DNA from: Bacteroidales bacterium
GTDB lineage: Bacteria; Bacteroidota; Bacteroidia; Bacteroidales; WCHB1-69
Direction of reading: 5' to 3'
Assembly: GCA_016290295.1 (NCBI GenBank)
Contig: JAEETJ010000018.1
Span: 1-50,776, forward strand
DNA length: 50,776 nucleotides
Part shown: positions 24,826-37,300 of the stretch, piece by piece
How positions within the stretch are numbered: the stretch's first letter is position 1
How the letters are laid out: each line of letters begins with the position of its first letter
Notes under the pieces: generated by a model
Told to the model about the DNA's origin: nothing
What the model saw: the letters and a program-made list of their open reading frames with translations, nothing else
The model's database searches: none
Program-made: the position numbers and the translations under genes

Positions 24826-25893
24826 ATGAAGAAAAATACATTATATATCGTTATCGCAGCCGTGTTGGTTGTGGCCGCTATTATTGCGGTGCTGTTCAAA
24901 ACAGGTGTCATCAAAAGCTCCGACGATCATCTCTCATTTGACGCATTTGCCATCAAAGATACCAATAACATTACCAAAATCTTTTTGGCAGATATGCAAG
25001 GAGAATATGTACTGTTGCAGCGTACCAATGCAGGTTGGGTGGTACAGGACAGCATCCTGGTTATGAAGCCTATCATGGAGGAATTTCTGACCACCATCGC
25101 CAGTTTGTCCGTCAAGCAGGTGGTGCCCAAGACTGGCCAAAGTACTATTAATAAGGTGCTTTCCACAAGTGCCATTAAGGTGGATATATATCAAACCAAG
25201 CCTAAATTTAAAATCTTTGGTATGGCTTTTGGAGTAAAAGAACGCAAAACCAAAACCTATTATATGGGGCCCGCCACGATGGATAATTTGTCGAATTTCG
25301 CCCTTTTGGAAGGCTCTGACGATCCTTATATCGTGTATGTGCCTGGTTTCAGAGGTTTCGCCACCCCGATTTATTCCACTAATTATGCCGATTGGATTAA
25401 TCATGATATCTATCAGACTAAAATCACTCGTATCCAGACTGCTGAATTTGTTGATTTGGAGCATCCAGAAGAATCCTTTAAAGCAGTGAAAACAGGTGCC
25501 CGTTTCTTCGATTTATATGATTATCAAAATCAGAAAGTGCCCGGTTATGATACTTTGAAACTGATAGATATGCTTTCAGAATTCAGAGATAAGAATTTTG
25601 AGGATATTGTGCTTTCTTTTACACCTGAAAATATAGACTCCATTTACCGTACCCAACATTTCAAAACTATTAGTATTACAGATTTGGAAGGAAATACAAC
25701 CACTATGGAGTTGTGCTATAAGCTGAATCCGGAAGAAAAGGAGGATGGTAGTGTGGTCATGGAGGCTGATGAGGATAATTTCTATGGTATCATCAATCAT
25801 AATTACCAGAATATTTATCTGTGTCAATTCTATCATTTCGACAGGCAGATTCAACCACTTTCTTATTTCACCAGGGCAAGAATTCAAAAATAA
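24826..25893 (+). CDS. DUF4340-type membrane-anchored protein, function unknown
   Basis: A 355-residue protein with one N-terminal transmembrane helix (residues about 5-24, LYIVIAAVLVVAAIIAVLF) and a large domain outside the cytoplasm. FDAFAIKDTNNITKIFLAD and the following RTNAGWVV / MKPIMEEFLTTIASL pattern resemble DUF4340 proteins, which are often found beside ABC-type or gliding-related genes in Bacteroidota. The role is unresolved. Start chosen at 24826 rather than 24775 because of the promoter at 24800-24807 and the N-terminal helix. It is directly followed by ribD, whose start is only 6 bases beyond this stop, so the two are cotranscribed, although no functional link to riboflavin is evident. 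Confidence 0.8.
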   Translation: MKKNTLYIVIAAVLVVAAIIAVLFKTGVIKSSDDHLSFDAFAIKDTNNITKIFLADMQGEYVLLQRTNAGWVVQDSILVMKPIMEEFLTTIASLSVKQVVPKTGQSTINKVLSTSAIKVDIYQTKPKFKIFGMAFGVKERKTKTYYMGPATMDNLSNFALLEGSDDPYIVYVPGFRGFATPIYSTNYADWINHDIYQTKITRIQTAEFVDLEHPEESFKAVKTGARFFDLYDYQNQKVPGYDTLKLIDMLSEFRDKNFEDIVLSFTPENIDSIYRTQHFKTISITDLEGNTTTMELCYKLNPEEKEDGSVVMEADEDNFYGIINHNYQNIYLCQFYHFDRQIQPLSYFTRARIQK

Positions 25894-25899
25894 GTGCCG

Positions 25900-26865
25900 A
25901 TGACTCGTGATGAAGTCTATATGTCGCGTTGCCTACAACTGGCTGCATTGGGTTTAGGAAAAGTGCAACCCAATCCCATGGTGGGTGCAGTCATCGTGCA
26001 TCAGGACAGGATAATAGGGGAGGGCTGGCATCGCCAATATGGTCAGGCACATGCGGAAATCAACGCTTTCGCTTCGGTAAAGCAGCCCGAATTGCTCAAG
26101 GAATCTACGATGTATGTGAGTCTGGAGCCGTGTTCCCATTTCGGCAAAACACCGCCTTGTGCCGATGCCATTATTCGCAATGGTATTCCCAAAGTGGTGA
26201 TTGGTACCGTTGATAGCAATGCCAAAGTAAATGGTGGGGGTATAAAAAAACTGCAAGACGCAGGAATAGAAGTGGTTACGGGTGTGTTGACCGACCAATG
26301 CAAAGAACTTAACCGACGTTTTTTCACTTACCATGAGCAAAAACGTCCTTATGTCATCCTTAAATGGGCAATGACCCGCAACGGTTACATGGACATTGAC
26401 CGCCAACAGAATCCTGCCGGTCAATATTGGATTACTAATCATGAGCTGAAAACCATTGTCCACCAATGGCGTAGTGAGGAAGACGCCATTTTGGTGGGCT
26501 ATAACACTATGGTTAATGACAAACCGCAACTGACGACACGGTTGTTTCCGGGGAAAGATCCTCAGCGTTATGTATGTCAGAGAAATCCCGAAAATTCCGA
26601 ATCAGATTATTATCAACAAATTCCTGAAAACCCCGCTGAGGCATTGCAGCAGCTGTATGAGCAGAAAATCCAGTCGGTAATTGTGGAAGGCGGTCGCAAA
26701 ACCCTGCAACGCTTTATCGATAGTGGTTTGTGGGATGAAGCCCGTATTCTGATAGGTGACCAGCTGTGGGAGTCGGGTGTGAAAGCCCCCTTGCTCGACG
26801 GCATTTGCGTCAAGGAAGAAATTATTCATCATAATACCATCCGATATGTTCGAAGACACCTATAA
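25900..26865 (+). CDS. ribD: Bifunctional riboflavin biosynthesis deaminase/reductase
   Basis: A 321-residue cytoplasmic enzyme. Its deaminase domain (residues about 1-145) acts on the pyrimidinone product of GTP cyclohydrolase II, and its reductase domain (about 150-320) reduces the ribosyl side chain with NADPH. The zinc site is His51-Ala-Glu53 (HAEINAF) with Cys78 and Cys87 in PCSHFGKTPPC. Substrate motifs are QPNPMVGAV and, in the reductase, KWAMTRNGYM and VEGGRKTLQRF. Length is slightly short for RibD but both domains are complete. A GTG 6 bases earlier is in frame; the ATG at 25900 is preferred. The gene overlaps the next by 20 bases, implying translational coupling. No other rib gene is in the window. 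Confidence 0.94.
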   Translation: MTRDEVYMSRCLQLAALGLGKVQPNPMVGAVIVHQDRIIGEGWHRQYGQAHAEINAFASVKQPELLKESTMYVSLEPCSHFGKTPPCADAIIRNGIPKVVIGTVDSNAKVNGGGIKKLQDAGIEVVTGVLTDQCKELNRRFFTYHEQKRPYVILKWAMTRNGYMDIDRQQNPAGQYWITNHELKTIVHQWRSEEDAILVGYNTMVNDKPQLTTRLFPGKDPQRYVCQRNPENSESDYYQQIPENPAEALQQLYEQKIQSVIVEGGRKTLQRFIDSGLWDEARILIGDQLWESGVKAPLLDGICVKEEIIHHNTIRYVRRHL

Positions 26866-27442
26866 AACCATTGCCGGACCGTCGGAAGGAATCTACCGTG
26901 AAAAGGGCAGTAAATTCATTGCCTTGGCTTTTCCTGTGGAAACAGAAGCAGAGATTAAGGAGAAGCTGGCCGAAATCCAGAAGCAGTATTTTGATGCCCG
27001 CCATCATTGTTATAGCTATATTTTGGGTCCTAATAAGGATGCATACCGCCTTAACGACAATGGAGAGCCGTCGGGCACGGCGGGAAGGCCTATCCATGGT
27101 CAGTTGTTGTCCAAAGATTTGACGAACACGCTGGTGATTGTGGTCCGCTATTTCGGGGGTATCAAGTTGGGGGTCAGTGGTTTGATTAATGCCTACAAAA
27201 CTGCCGCCAAGGATGCTTTGGATAATGCTACGATTATTGAGAAAACAGTGGATGAAACCTACAAAGTCAGTTTTGATTACAGCGTGATGAATAGTGTGAT
27301 GCAGCTGCTCAAAGATCCATATGTCAGTATTTTAGGTCAGGGTTATGAAGACCGTTATTTGATTACTTTTAAAATCAGAAGGCGTGAAGCAGACCGCATT
27401 GTCACAGCCTTGAAAAAAATCAACACGGTGACAGTGGAATAA
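26846..27442 (+). CDS. YigZ/IMPACT (UPF0029) family protein
   Basis: A 198-residue cytoplasmic protein. The N-terminal UPF0029 domain shows EGIYREKGSKFIALAFPV, DARHHCYSYILG, DNGEPSGTAGRPI and VVRYFGGIKLGVSGL, all hallmark motifs. The C-terminal part (about 135-198) is the ferredoxin-like DUF1949 domain. The family is related to the translation-associated eukaryotic IMPACT protein; the bacterial role is not settled. Its start overlaps the end of ribD by 20 bases, so it is the third gene of the DUF4340-ribD operon. Confidence 0.92.
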   Translation: MFEDTYKTIAGPSEGIYREKGSKFIALAFPVETEAEIKEKLAEIQKQYFDARHHCYSYILGPNKDAYRLNDNGEPSGTAGRPIHGQLLSKDLTNTLVIVVRYFGGIKLGVSGLINAYKTAAKDALDNATIIEKTVDETYKVSFDYSVMNSVMQLLKDPYVSILGQGYEDRYLITFKIRRREADRIVTALKKINTVTVE

Positions 27443-27490
27443 CTTACTTCCTCCTTTTCTGAGAAGGGGCATATCCCGTCTATACAATAA

Positions 27491-27512
27491 AATTATACAT
27501 TGGTGTATAATT
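27491..27512. promoter_or_regulatory. Perfect palindrome upstream of guaB, candidate operator
   Basis: AATTATACA-TTGG-TGTATAATT: 9-bp perfect arms with a 4-base centre, ending 13 bases before the guaB -7 element. The central TTG is in the position expected for the -33 element (23-base gap), so a protein bound here would block RNA polymerase. Confidence 0.55.
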
Positions 27513-27525
27513 CGAGAAATTTTTC

Positions 27526-27533
27526 TATCTTTG
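27526..27533 (+). promoter_or_regulatory. TAnnTTTG -7 element for guaB
   Basis: Reads TATCTTTG then CACG, a perfect match to the Bacteroidota consensus, 36 bases upstream of the ATG. Confidence 0.7.
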
Positions 27534-27557
27534 CACGAAATTTTTTTCGAGTATTAA

Positions 27558-29045
<1,488 letters not shown>

Positions 29046-29061
29046 TTTTCCACTAAATATC

Positions 29062-29095
29062 AAAAAAAAACGCACCGTCAAGGTGCGTTTTTTTT
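29062..29095. terminator. Bidirectional rho-independent terminator after guaB
   Basis: A-tract, then CGCACC-GTCAA-GGTGCG, then T8. Symmetric tracts let it serve guaB (+) and the convergent lipoprotein operon (-). Confidence 0.92.
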
Positions 29096-29116
29096 CTTCT
29101 ATCTGGTTAAAGTCTT

Positions 29117-29959
29117 TTAGTATGCAATAGTACGAGTTACAGTACGGGTCAATTCTCCTTGTGATTCAGTGTGAGTACGCTTCACAGGATATTTACCATT
29201 ATATTCATAGGTATAAGTGGTGGTTTTGGAATTGTTGTCAATGCTTTCAATTTCTTCAACCATATTGTTTTGTGAAAACATTTCGCTGTAAGTGTACACG
29301 CCAAAACGCATAAAATCTTCGAAAGGATTGATTTTGTTATCATATTTCCATTTGAAAGAATGGGTTTGCTCGCCATTGTTCATCACAGCTTCAACGACAT
29401 TTTTGCCATCCCAAGTGAGTTTGATTGTGGAAGTACCCTTGGTAGTCGGAGCTTTAGCAAGTTCAGCAGCAACTTTTTCTGGCATGAAAAGCACAAAGGG
29501 ATTAGCCACCATGGCAACATCTGATTTGCTGGCGGTTGTACAATTCACCTCAACAATATTTTTGTTTTTTCTAACGAAAGTATAGGTGCAAATTAATTTT
29601 TCATTTACGGAATATTCCACCTTATCCAAATATTTGCCGGAATAGGTGTACGCGAATGATTCATTAGAGGAGGAGGAGACAATTCCATCAATGCGGTTGT
29701 CTTTGTCGTATCCAAGGACTAAGGTTGTTAAGACGTTGCCATCATGGTCGAAATATTCAATGTAGCTAAGGACATCCCCACCCCATCTCCATATTTGTGT
29801 TTGGCCAGTAGTACTAGAAACGCCAGCTACAGAGGTTGTATAGGTGTCAATAATTTTACTGATTTTCTTTTTAGGCATGTACTGGCCTTCTTTTTGACAG
29901 GCTGAAAAAATCAATGCAAAGATTATCAGTGCGATGCTTGATAAAAATACTCTTTTCAT
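29117..29959 (-). CDS. Lipoprotein with YD-repeat-like strands, function unknown
   Basis: A 280-residue predicted lipoprotein: signal peptide with lipobox FSAC, Cys at residue 20, then a short Lys-rich stretch. The body has repeated beta-hairpin phrases such as LSYIEYFDHDGN, LVLGYDKDNRIDGI, FAYTYSGKYLDKVEY and YTYEYNGKYPVKRT, reminiscent of RHS/YD repeats and of DUF4595-like Bacteroidota lipoproteins. It probably faces the periplasm or cell surface. It is the last gene of a minus-strand run that begins with the SPOR protein; the gap to the upstream gene is 38 bases with no promoter element recognised. Confidence 0.78.
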   Translation of the reverse strand: MKRVFLSSIALIIFALIFSACQKEGQYMPKKKISKIIDTYTTSVAGVSSTTGQTQIWRWGGDVLSYIEYFDHDGNVLTTLVLGYDKDNRIDGIVSSSSNESFAYTYSGKYLDKVEYSVNEKLICTYTFVRKNKNIVEVNCTTASKSDVAMVANPFVLFMPEKVAAELAKAPTTKGTSTIKLTWDGKNVVEAVMNNGEQTHSFKWKYDNKINPFEDFMRFGVYTYSEMFSQNNMVEEIESIDNNSKTTTYTYEYNGKYPVKRTHTESQGELTRTVTRTIAY

Positions 29960-29997
29960 TTTGATAAAATAATTGGTTTAGTTTTTGTTCAAAAGAA

Positions 29998-30219
29998 TTA
30001 CATTTTGCAATCAATCTGCTTAAGATCGGCACCGATTGCTGCATAGTGTTGTTCCAATTCTTTATTTTTAGCGCCACATTCAGTGTGTGAGATTTTACCA
30101 TAAGCGTATGACGATGATTGACCGTCTTTCAGTGTAACGGTGCAGTTGCATTCTTTGTGACAAGAGGTGAAGCCTAAAACCAAAGCTCCCATTGCTAAGA
30201 TACATACTAACTTTTTCAT
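29998..30219 (-). CDS. Small cysteine-containing lipoprotein, function unknown
   Basis: A 73-residue predicted lipoprotein. The ATG at 30219 gives signal peptide MKKLVCILAMGALVLGFTSC with lipobox FTSC; a longer frame extends upstream but would bury this signal. The mature part is short and polar and has four further Cys (KECNC, TECG, DCK), which could form two disulfides. It includes the strand-like VTLKDGQSSSYAYGK. No family recognised. It lies between two other lipoprotein genes in the same direction, so the three are probably cotranscribed. Confidence 0.78.
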   Translation of the reverse strand: MKKLVCILAMGALVLGFTSCHKECNCTVTLKDGQSSSYAYGKISHTECGAKNKELEQHYAAIGADLKQIDCKM

Positions 30220-30271
30220 AGTTTTCGTTTTTAAATTATTAATTGAATTAAGTTTGAAAGAATAATCGTAA

Positions 30272-30766
30272 TTATAATGCGATTTCGGCTTTGAATTTGA
30301 GTCTGTCGGGATGACTTGCAATATAGTCAAGGAACTGGCTTTTTGAGGAAAATGTGTTCGTATTATCATCTTGGGTGTGTTGTTGAACACCATTTTTCGT
30401 GTAGTAGATAACGGGAATACCACCGAAAACTATAGTACCGTCAGGAAGTTCACTTTCATTATAAGTGATGGTACCTTCGATTTTGGCGGTAAACGGAGAT
30501 TTAACCTCAAAAGAAGTGGAAGCCCATCCGGAACTGACATTGGTTACATTTACCATTTCCCCTTTGGCATTTACATAACTGAGATTGTAATGAAAACAAG
30601 AGGAGATTTGCTGGGGTGTCGGCATTCCTGTAGTGGGAAACATACTTGTTTCCATTTTATATTGGATTGGGATCGTTTTGTTAGAATTATTATTTTCTTT
30701 TTTGCAACTGGTGAAAGCAATTAATACACTCAAAACGATGGTGATTGATAACAGTACTTTTTTCAT
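30272..30766 (-). CDS. Lipoprotein, function unknown
   Basis: A 164-residue predicted lipoprotein with signal peptide and lipobox FTSC (Cys at residue 21), followed by an Asn/Lys-rich linker (KKENNNSNKT). The mature domain appears all-beta: FHYNLSYVNAKGE, SFEVKSPFTAKIEGTITY, GTIVFGGIPVIYYTKNG. A C-terminal helix contains FLDYIASHPDRL. No named family recognised. It starts 24 bases after the SPOR gene stop, so it belongs to that operon. Confidence 0.78.
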   Translation of the reverse strand: MKKVLLSITIVLSVLIAFTSCKKENNNSNKTIPIQYKMETSMFPTTGMPTPQQISSCFHYNLSYVNAKGEMVNVTNVSSGWASTSFEVKSPFTAKIEGTITYNESELPDGTIVFGGIPVIYYTKNGVQQHTQDDNTNTFSSKSQFLDYIASHPDRLKFKAEIAL

Positions 30767-30790
30767 GTTTTTTTTATTTATGGTTGATTT

Positions 30791-31177
30791 TTATATTTCC
30801 CTGAAAGAAATTTTGTCTTTGGTGATAAATGCGCCGGGGAATTGTCCCTGAATCTTCATCAGGAAGCGATAGGCATCGATACGGTTCTTGAAATTGCCCA
30901 CACGCACGCGGAATGTCGGTTCTGTGTAAGACAAATAAGCGGATACATCGGGATAGGAACCTTTGAATTCATTATACACTTTTTGTGCCCCGTTTTTAGT
31001 GGAAACCGCTACCAGCTGTATGCGGTATCCTTCAATATATTTCACTGATTTCCATGCATTTTCGTAGGCATTACTGATGCTGTCGATAAGGGGTTCCTTG
31101 TCGTAGCGGACTTGGATTTGCCCAAACAGCAAGGCATTCATGCCTAGGAGTAATATGATGAGTACAAGGCGTTTCAT
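30791..31177 (-). CDS. SPOR-domain protein
   Basis: A 128-residue exported protein. The ATG at 31177 gives the signal peptide MKRLVLIILLLGMNALLFGQ and sits 14 bases from a -7 element; the longer frame upstream is excluded by that promoter. Residues about 48-125 form a SPOR domain: GYRIQLVAVSTKNGAQKVYN, then PTFRVRVGNFKNRIDAYRF and FPGAFITKD. SPOR domains bind denuded septal peptidoglycan, so a periplasmic division-associated role is likely. It is the first gene of the four-gene minus-strand run ending at the terminator after 29117. Confidence 0.9.
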   Translation of the reverse strand: MKRLVLIILLLGMNALLFGQIQVRYDKEPLIDSISNAYENAWKSVKYIEGYRIQLVAVSTKNGAQKVYNEFKGSYPDVSAYLSYTEPTFRVRVGNFKNRIDAYRFLMKIQGQFPGAFITKDKISFREI

Positions 31178-31191
31178 CTCAAATTTTTTTG

Positions 31192-31199
31192 CAAAAATA
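31192..31199 (-). promoter_or_regulatory. TAnnTTTG -7 element for the SPOR-lipoprotein operon
   Basis: Reads TATTTTTG then CAAAAAAA on the minus strand, 14 bases from the ATG, predicting a very short leader. Confidence 0.6.
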
Positions 31200-31241
31200 C
31201 ACAAATTTCCCAAAATACATACAAATTGTGCAGAAGTCAAG

Positions 31242-31271
31242 AAAAAAGGGAGTACCTTCCGGCACCCCCTT
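31242..31271 (-). terminator. Rho-independent terminator after the FISUMP/collagen giant gene
   Basis: Minus-strand RNA folds AAGGGGGTGCC-GGAA-GGTACTCCCTT, with two G-U pairs, followed by a T6 tract. On the plus strand the same positions are A-C mismatches, so it acts for the minus strand only. Confidence 0.8.
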
Positions 31272-31301
31272 ATATTCTTTCGTATTGTTATGACTGATTT
31301 A

Positions 31302-34300
31302 TCAATCTTTAACGCAGCGCAGTGAATTACCGTGGCTTTGAGCTGAACTTCCAATCGGATAACTAGTAGAATTATCTATATACAAAATCGTTGGAGTACC
31401 ATTTGACCCAATGCCCCATAGTATAGTGTACTCTCCAAAACCTTGGTATATAGCTGCGTTTCCTGAAGGATACAATCTTCCGGCATATTTGGCTGCAAAC
31501 CCAGTGGCAGATGTCAAGCTTGCTCCTGAATTCCTCAAAGCAGAAAAATCTGAATCAGTAGGAATATGCCAACCTGTCGGGCAAATGCCCTTCATACCTT
31601 GAGTGGGAGAGGAAGCATTGTTTGTGACAGCCTTCCAGTTATACAAATATCCGTAAGTGCTCAAATTGGAGGAATTTCCTTTCGGATAATAACGATAAGC
31701 TGTTGTGGAGGATGGAGCAATAGTAGAATCCTTTAAAGTGCCTACAGGATAGCGCAAGTTCTCCGTCATCCAGCACTGGCTGCCGAATACCTTAATAGAA
31801 TAGCTATTACCATTATTGTCCGATACCATGGTGGCACGGCCGCAAGGACCTGCATCCTCCAACACGAATTTCAAAGCAAAACCAGCTTTAGTTACGGATA
31901 CATCGCTCGTGAAATGAATGGTAAGGGCACCATCAGAAGATGTGGAGGTGTAAGCCGTTACTGTACCACCATTGGTACCAGTATACTGGGCCACACTACT
32001 TGCTGAGGCTGAAGTGTTTGTACCATTAAATACCTGTAAGACATCGTAGTCGGTTTCTATAGCATACGTGCCGGAAGCCAATTTCACTCTCTTGTTGATG
32101 GAAGAGGGCTTGACAATCAGATAACCATCCCAATTGTTGCCATAATTGCCATTAGGGCCGCCAGCATCATAAACCCAGACGGAGTCGGAAGATAGTGTAA
32201 GTGTTCTATCTCCAGTGGTAGGCACTGTCTGGACAACCGTAAAGTTGAGGTTGTTACTATAGGCTGTACCATTTATAGTGGTGGCAAAGGCGCGTACTGT
32301 GTAGGTGTAATTCATAGAGACGGAGAAGGTGAGGTCAAATGTGTTGGCACTGGTGTCCTTGGTAATGTAGGTGTTGTTGAGCGTTGGTGTGTTGGTGCCA
32401 GATACAAAGCAAATACCCTTGACTAACAGGTGCTCACCTTGGCCATTGACCGTCACTCTTACGGTAGCCTTGTTGTAGTCCATGGAAACAAGACTAACAG
32501 TAGCCGTAGGCAATGAACCCTGCTGGTCGTTAATCTGTTGCTGCAGACTGTCGATGGTTTGCTGCATCTGGTATAAAGTACCATCCACAGCATTACGCAC
32601 ACAGCGTACGGAATATCCGTTTCCAACATGATAACTATTACTTACATTTCTCATCACATAATCATTGCACCATCTGAAAACATAGGTCACTGGAAGGGAA
32701 GAGCTTAGTGTTGAAGTCCAGAAATAGGTTTCCTCACCAGGTAAATAATTATAAAAGGGAGAATGGAAACCGGCCGGTCCAGCGTCGAAACCGGTAGCGT
32801 TGTTAGCAGATAAATTATAACCAGGGGTACAACTATTGCTTGTGAAGGATCTCCAGTTGTATTGCGAAGCCAAAGCTCTGGCTACATAGAATCTTTCACT
32901 GTTATTGCTATTGTTATAACCGCTGCATAAGTATAGACTGTTACTGCTCACAGAATTTAACATTTGTGACCATTCAGCATCACTCGGCACATGCCAGTTG
33001 TCGGGACAAATACCTTGTACACCGCTGGGATTGTTATTGCTGCTTGATGCATCGTGCATCACAGCTGCTTTGTTGTATAAGTAGCCATAAGTAGACAAAT
33101 TGGCTTCGTTATTACCTGGATAGTAGCGGTATCCATAAGTGTCAGAAGAATCACTCATATTTCCTAACCAAATATGGGCTCCATCAGCATAAGTGGTAGT
33201 GCGAAGGTTCTCCTTCATCCAGCACTGGTTACCGATCTTCACGGTGTTGTAGCTGTTGCCGTCAATATCATACATCTTGGAGCTGCCACACAGGAACAAG
33301 GGATCGTCATTGTTCTGATCTTGCTGCTGCATCTCGTTGATTTGCTGCTGCATCTCGTTGATTTGTTGCTGCTGTTGGTTGATGGTCTGATTCTGATTGT
33401 CAATCGTCTGTTGCAACTGGCCTATGGTACCTTCAGCCACATCGCGCACGCAACGTACAGGATACAGTAAAGCCTTCTTCTCAATATTGTTCATGTCGTC
33501 GATGTCAGCATCGTAAGCACTTATCTTCATGGTATATGCACCATAAATCGAAACACTTGATTGGTCATTGCCATAGTCGTAAGACAAGGTAGAACTCCAG
33601 AAGTTTGTTCTTTGTTTAGGAGACAGTTGTGCATAAGTGAAAGAAGATGTGATTTGTGCATAACCGAATCCAATGGCGGAGAAGCCAGAGGCATTGTTGG
33701 CAGAGAGATTATTACCAACAGCACATGTAATACTGTTGGTGTTCCAACTACCGGGAAGGTTGGAAGCCAGAGCCTTGGCAATGTCTCCTGTGTTGGTGCC
33801 ACAATACATTTGGTTATTGACCAAGGTGTTTTTCAAGGTATTCCAATCAGTCCAATAATCAGGAATATGCCACCCGTTGGGACAGATACCTTGGTATACA
33901 ACACCACCCGCTTCATTCTGATTCCAGTTGCCTACAGGATTTTGCTCGGAAGCAGTGGGCAGGCCATACAAAGCAGCGGCCAAGTTGTACACACCACTCT
34001 CGAAATCATTGCCTGAATCGGTGTATGACATATGGTGATAGAGCGGTGTTGTTCCACTTGTATCGTGTGATAATATAGCACTACTTAAATTACTGATGGC
34101 GGTACCGTCAGGGAAGTGCGTGGTACGGAGGTTTTCCTTCATCCAGCACTGGTTGCCGATCTTCACGGTATTGTATGCGTTGCCGTCCACGTCGTATACT
34201 TTGGAGGTGCCGCAGGTGAAGGTGATATCGTTGTTACCCGTGCCGGCATTGGCCTGTGTATTGGCCAGCTCGTTCTCCAGACTGTCGATACGGTTGTTGA

Positions 34301-37300
34301 GTGTGCCCATGCTATTGTTAATCATTGCCTGAACATCGGCAGCGGTAAGGAATCCGCTCAAGTCGGGCGTCGTGAGATTGATAGTCTGGTTGTCGCAGGC
34401 GTTAGCAGAGAAGGTACCCACCGGCTCGTTGTTCTGCATAATGGTGAGCACACCGTCGCACACAGTAGGACTTTGGTTTTCACCTTCGTCGCCGTTGTCG
34501 GCAGTCTCAGCAATGTCGCGCACGCAACGGACAGACATACCCCAAGTGTTGAAACTATAACTGATTCCAAAATTTGGATTAGCATAATTAATGATAACAG
34601 TCCATATACGACCTGCAATTTCCGGATATAAAGTTGTGCTGCTGAAGTATGCGTTTGTATTATGGATTGACGAAGTTCCTCCATTATTGAATCCTGCCGG
34701 CAATGCAGAAAATCCAGTAGCATTATTTTCAGAAACATTATATCCAACATTACAATTATCTGCATAAGAGGTAGGAATGTTGGTATTCCATGCTGTGGCA
34801 GCGGCCAATGCTTTAGCAGTATAATTGGGTTCGCCGCAACCGTATTCGCTGACACTGTGTACATAGTCTTTCAAGAGTGTCCACTCGCCGTGACTGGGGA
34901 CGTGCCATCCTACAGGACAAATACCCTGAACACCGCTGGGAACCGCATCACTACTGGATTCATTGTTCATCGCGGCTATCCAATTATAGAGATAGCCGTA
35001 TGTGGCAACAGAATCTACACCTTGTTCTGGGTTGAAACGACAACGTTGGGTTGACGTAATTGACATGTTTCCGTATGGAATATCCGTTCCGTCGCTGTAA
35101 TGTGTAGATCGGATATTCTCCTTCATCCAGCATTGGGTACCAATCTTGACAGTGTTGTATGTATTACCGTCATAGTCTTTCACCTTGGAAGTACCGCAGG
35201 TGAAGGTGGCATCTTGGATATCATTCATCGTATTTTGCATATCAGCTATCACATTTTGCAAGCTGTCGATTTGATTTTGCATGCCAGTGATGTCAGGAAC
35301 AACAGGGCTCACAATGTTGACTGTTCGATTTTCACTTTGGTTAGCGGTGAAGGTACCTACAGTCTGGCCATCCTGCTGGATGGTGAGTGTGGCGTTGTTC
35401 ACTGTCGGGAGATCTTCAGATGTAATATATCCCGCGTCGTTTTGGAATTCACTTACGTTGGAAGGTACTGTCGGGAGATCTTGAGATGTAATATATCCTG
35501 CATCGTTTTGGAATTCACTCACGTTGGAGGGTACTGTCGGAATGGTGGGTGCTCCGTTCAAATCGCTGTAATTGCCCGTAAAGGCCACGGTGGCCAGGCT
35601 GTCGTGCAGGTTAAGACTTGTCTCTTCATCCTGCGGGTCACGGAGGCAACGAATGGAATAGCCGTTGGCAGCACAATTCTTTGTGTAACGGACATTGTTT
35701 ATATAATATGAATGATGCTCTCTATACACCACTGGTTGAGCTGGTAACATTGTTATGGAGCAGTAACCCTTGGTATATTGATTATTATCATATGTGGAAC
35801 TCCAGAAACCAACAGTATTAGACTCAATGGTACCACCGTTCCAAAAATACTCACCTACGGGGAAAGCAGAGAAACCCGTGGCATTGTTGGTGGAAAGATC
35901 ATAACCCACTGCACAAGGATGATAACTGGTAGATGTATATTGCCAACCAGTGTTCGATGCCAAAGCCTTGGCCACGTAAGTGGCATCACCATCACAAGCG
36001 TACTGGTTTTGACTTCCCACATAGTCGAGAAGCTGAATCCATTCTGCTTCGCTCGGCACGTGCCAGCCCGTAGGACAGATACCTTGTACCCCACTTGGGA
36101 TAGCATTGCTGTAGACAGCCCCATTCATAACCGCAGGCCAGTTGTATAAGTATCCACGCTCTGTCAATGACAAGTTGCAAGCAGTGTTATCATAGTAATG
36201 GGGAATCGTGGTACTGGTATCTGTGCCAGCGGATATTGCCGTACCATCTGCATAGTGCGTGGTTCTTAGGTTCTCTTTGGTCCAGCACTGAGTGCCAATC
36301 TTGACGGTTTTATAAGTATTGCCGTCATAGTCTTTCACCTTGGAAACACCGCAGATAAAGTTGGCGTCATTCATTTCATTCAGCAAATCCTGCAGACTGT
36401 CGATTTGGTTTTGGAGAGAGCCCAACTGATTCTCAGTATTCTGCATCTGGTCACTAACGCATCGCACGGAAAGACCTCTTTCTTGATTTTCATAGCTTAT
36501 GAGGGCTTTAGTCCAAGCATAGTAAAACTCAAAAGTATAAGCTCTGTTCAAATTAGCGCCGACAGTTTTCCAACTGGAAGAACTCCAGAAATATGCATAA
36601 GCACCAAAACTACTATAATAATTGTGATTAAAATAGCCAGTAGGCAGAGCTGTGAATCCAGTTGCATTGTTGGAACTTTGATCATTACCTACATTGCATT
36701 CTTGCGAATAGTTGGTCCATCCTGTATTCGAAGCCAAAGCTTTTGCTATATTTTCATTGGAAGAGCCACATATATATTCATTTTGATTGCTTACATAGTT
36801 AATAAGAACATTAAATTCTGCCTTACTGGGCAAATGCCAACCTGTAGGACAAATACCTTGCACTCCACTCGGGTTTGCAACACTGGGAGTAGCATTGTTC
36901 ATGGCTGCCATCCAGTTATAAAGATAACCATGTGTGGCCACCTTTCCCGCTTCATTATGAGGATAATAACGATAAGCCGTGGTAGAGGAAGTGTCGTTGC
37001 CAAGAGCAATCTCTGTTCCGTTGCTGTAGTGAGTGGTACGCAGATTTTCTTTCATCCAGCATTGATCTCCAAGTCTAAGTGTATTATATACATTTCCGTC
37101 ATAGTCGGTCACCGTTGCAGGGCAAACTCCCAGAGGATTATTATTCGACGATTCTTGTTGATTTGCACTGGATGATTCTTCATCCCGGACACAACGAACG
37201 GAAAGACCATTTGTTTTTTTATTATATGTCATTTGCGGTTCAAAAGAATTTGCATATAGTTGGAAACTACTTGCATTAGCAACATTTGCTCTTTCCGTCG

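Noticed and set aside
25894-25899. GTG start for ribD
   Set aside because: The ATG two codons later matches the usual RibD N-terminus equally well and is the commoner start; the difference is two residues.
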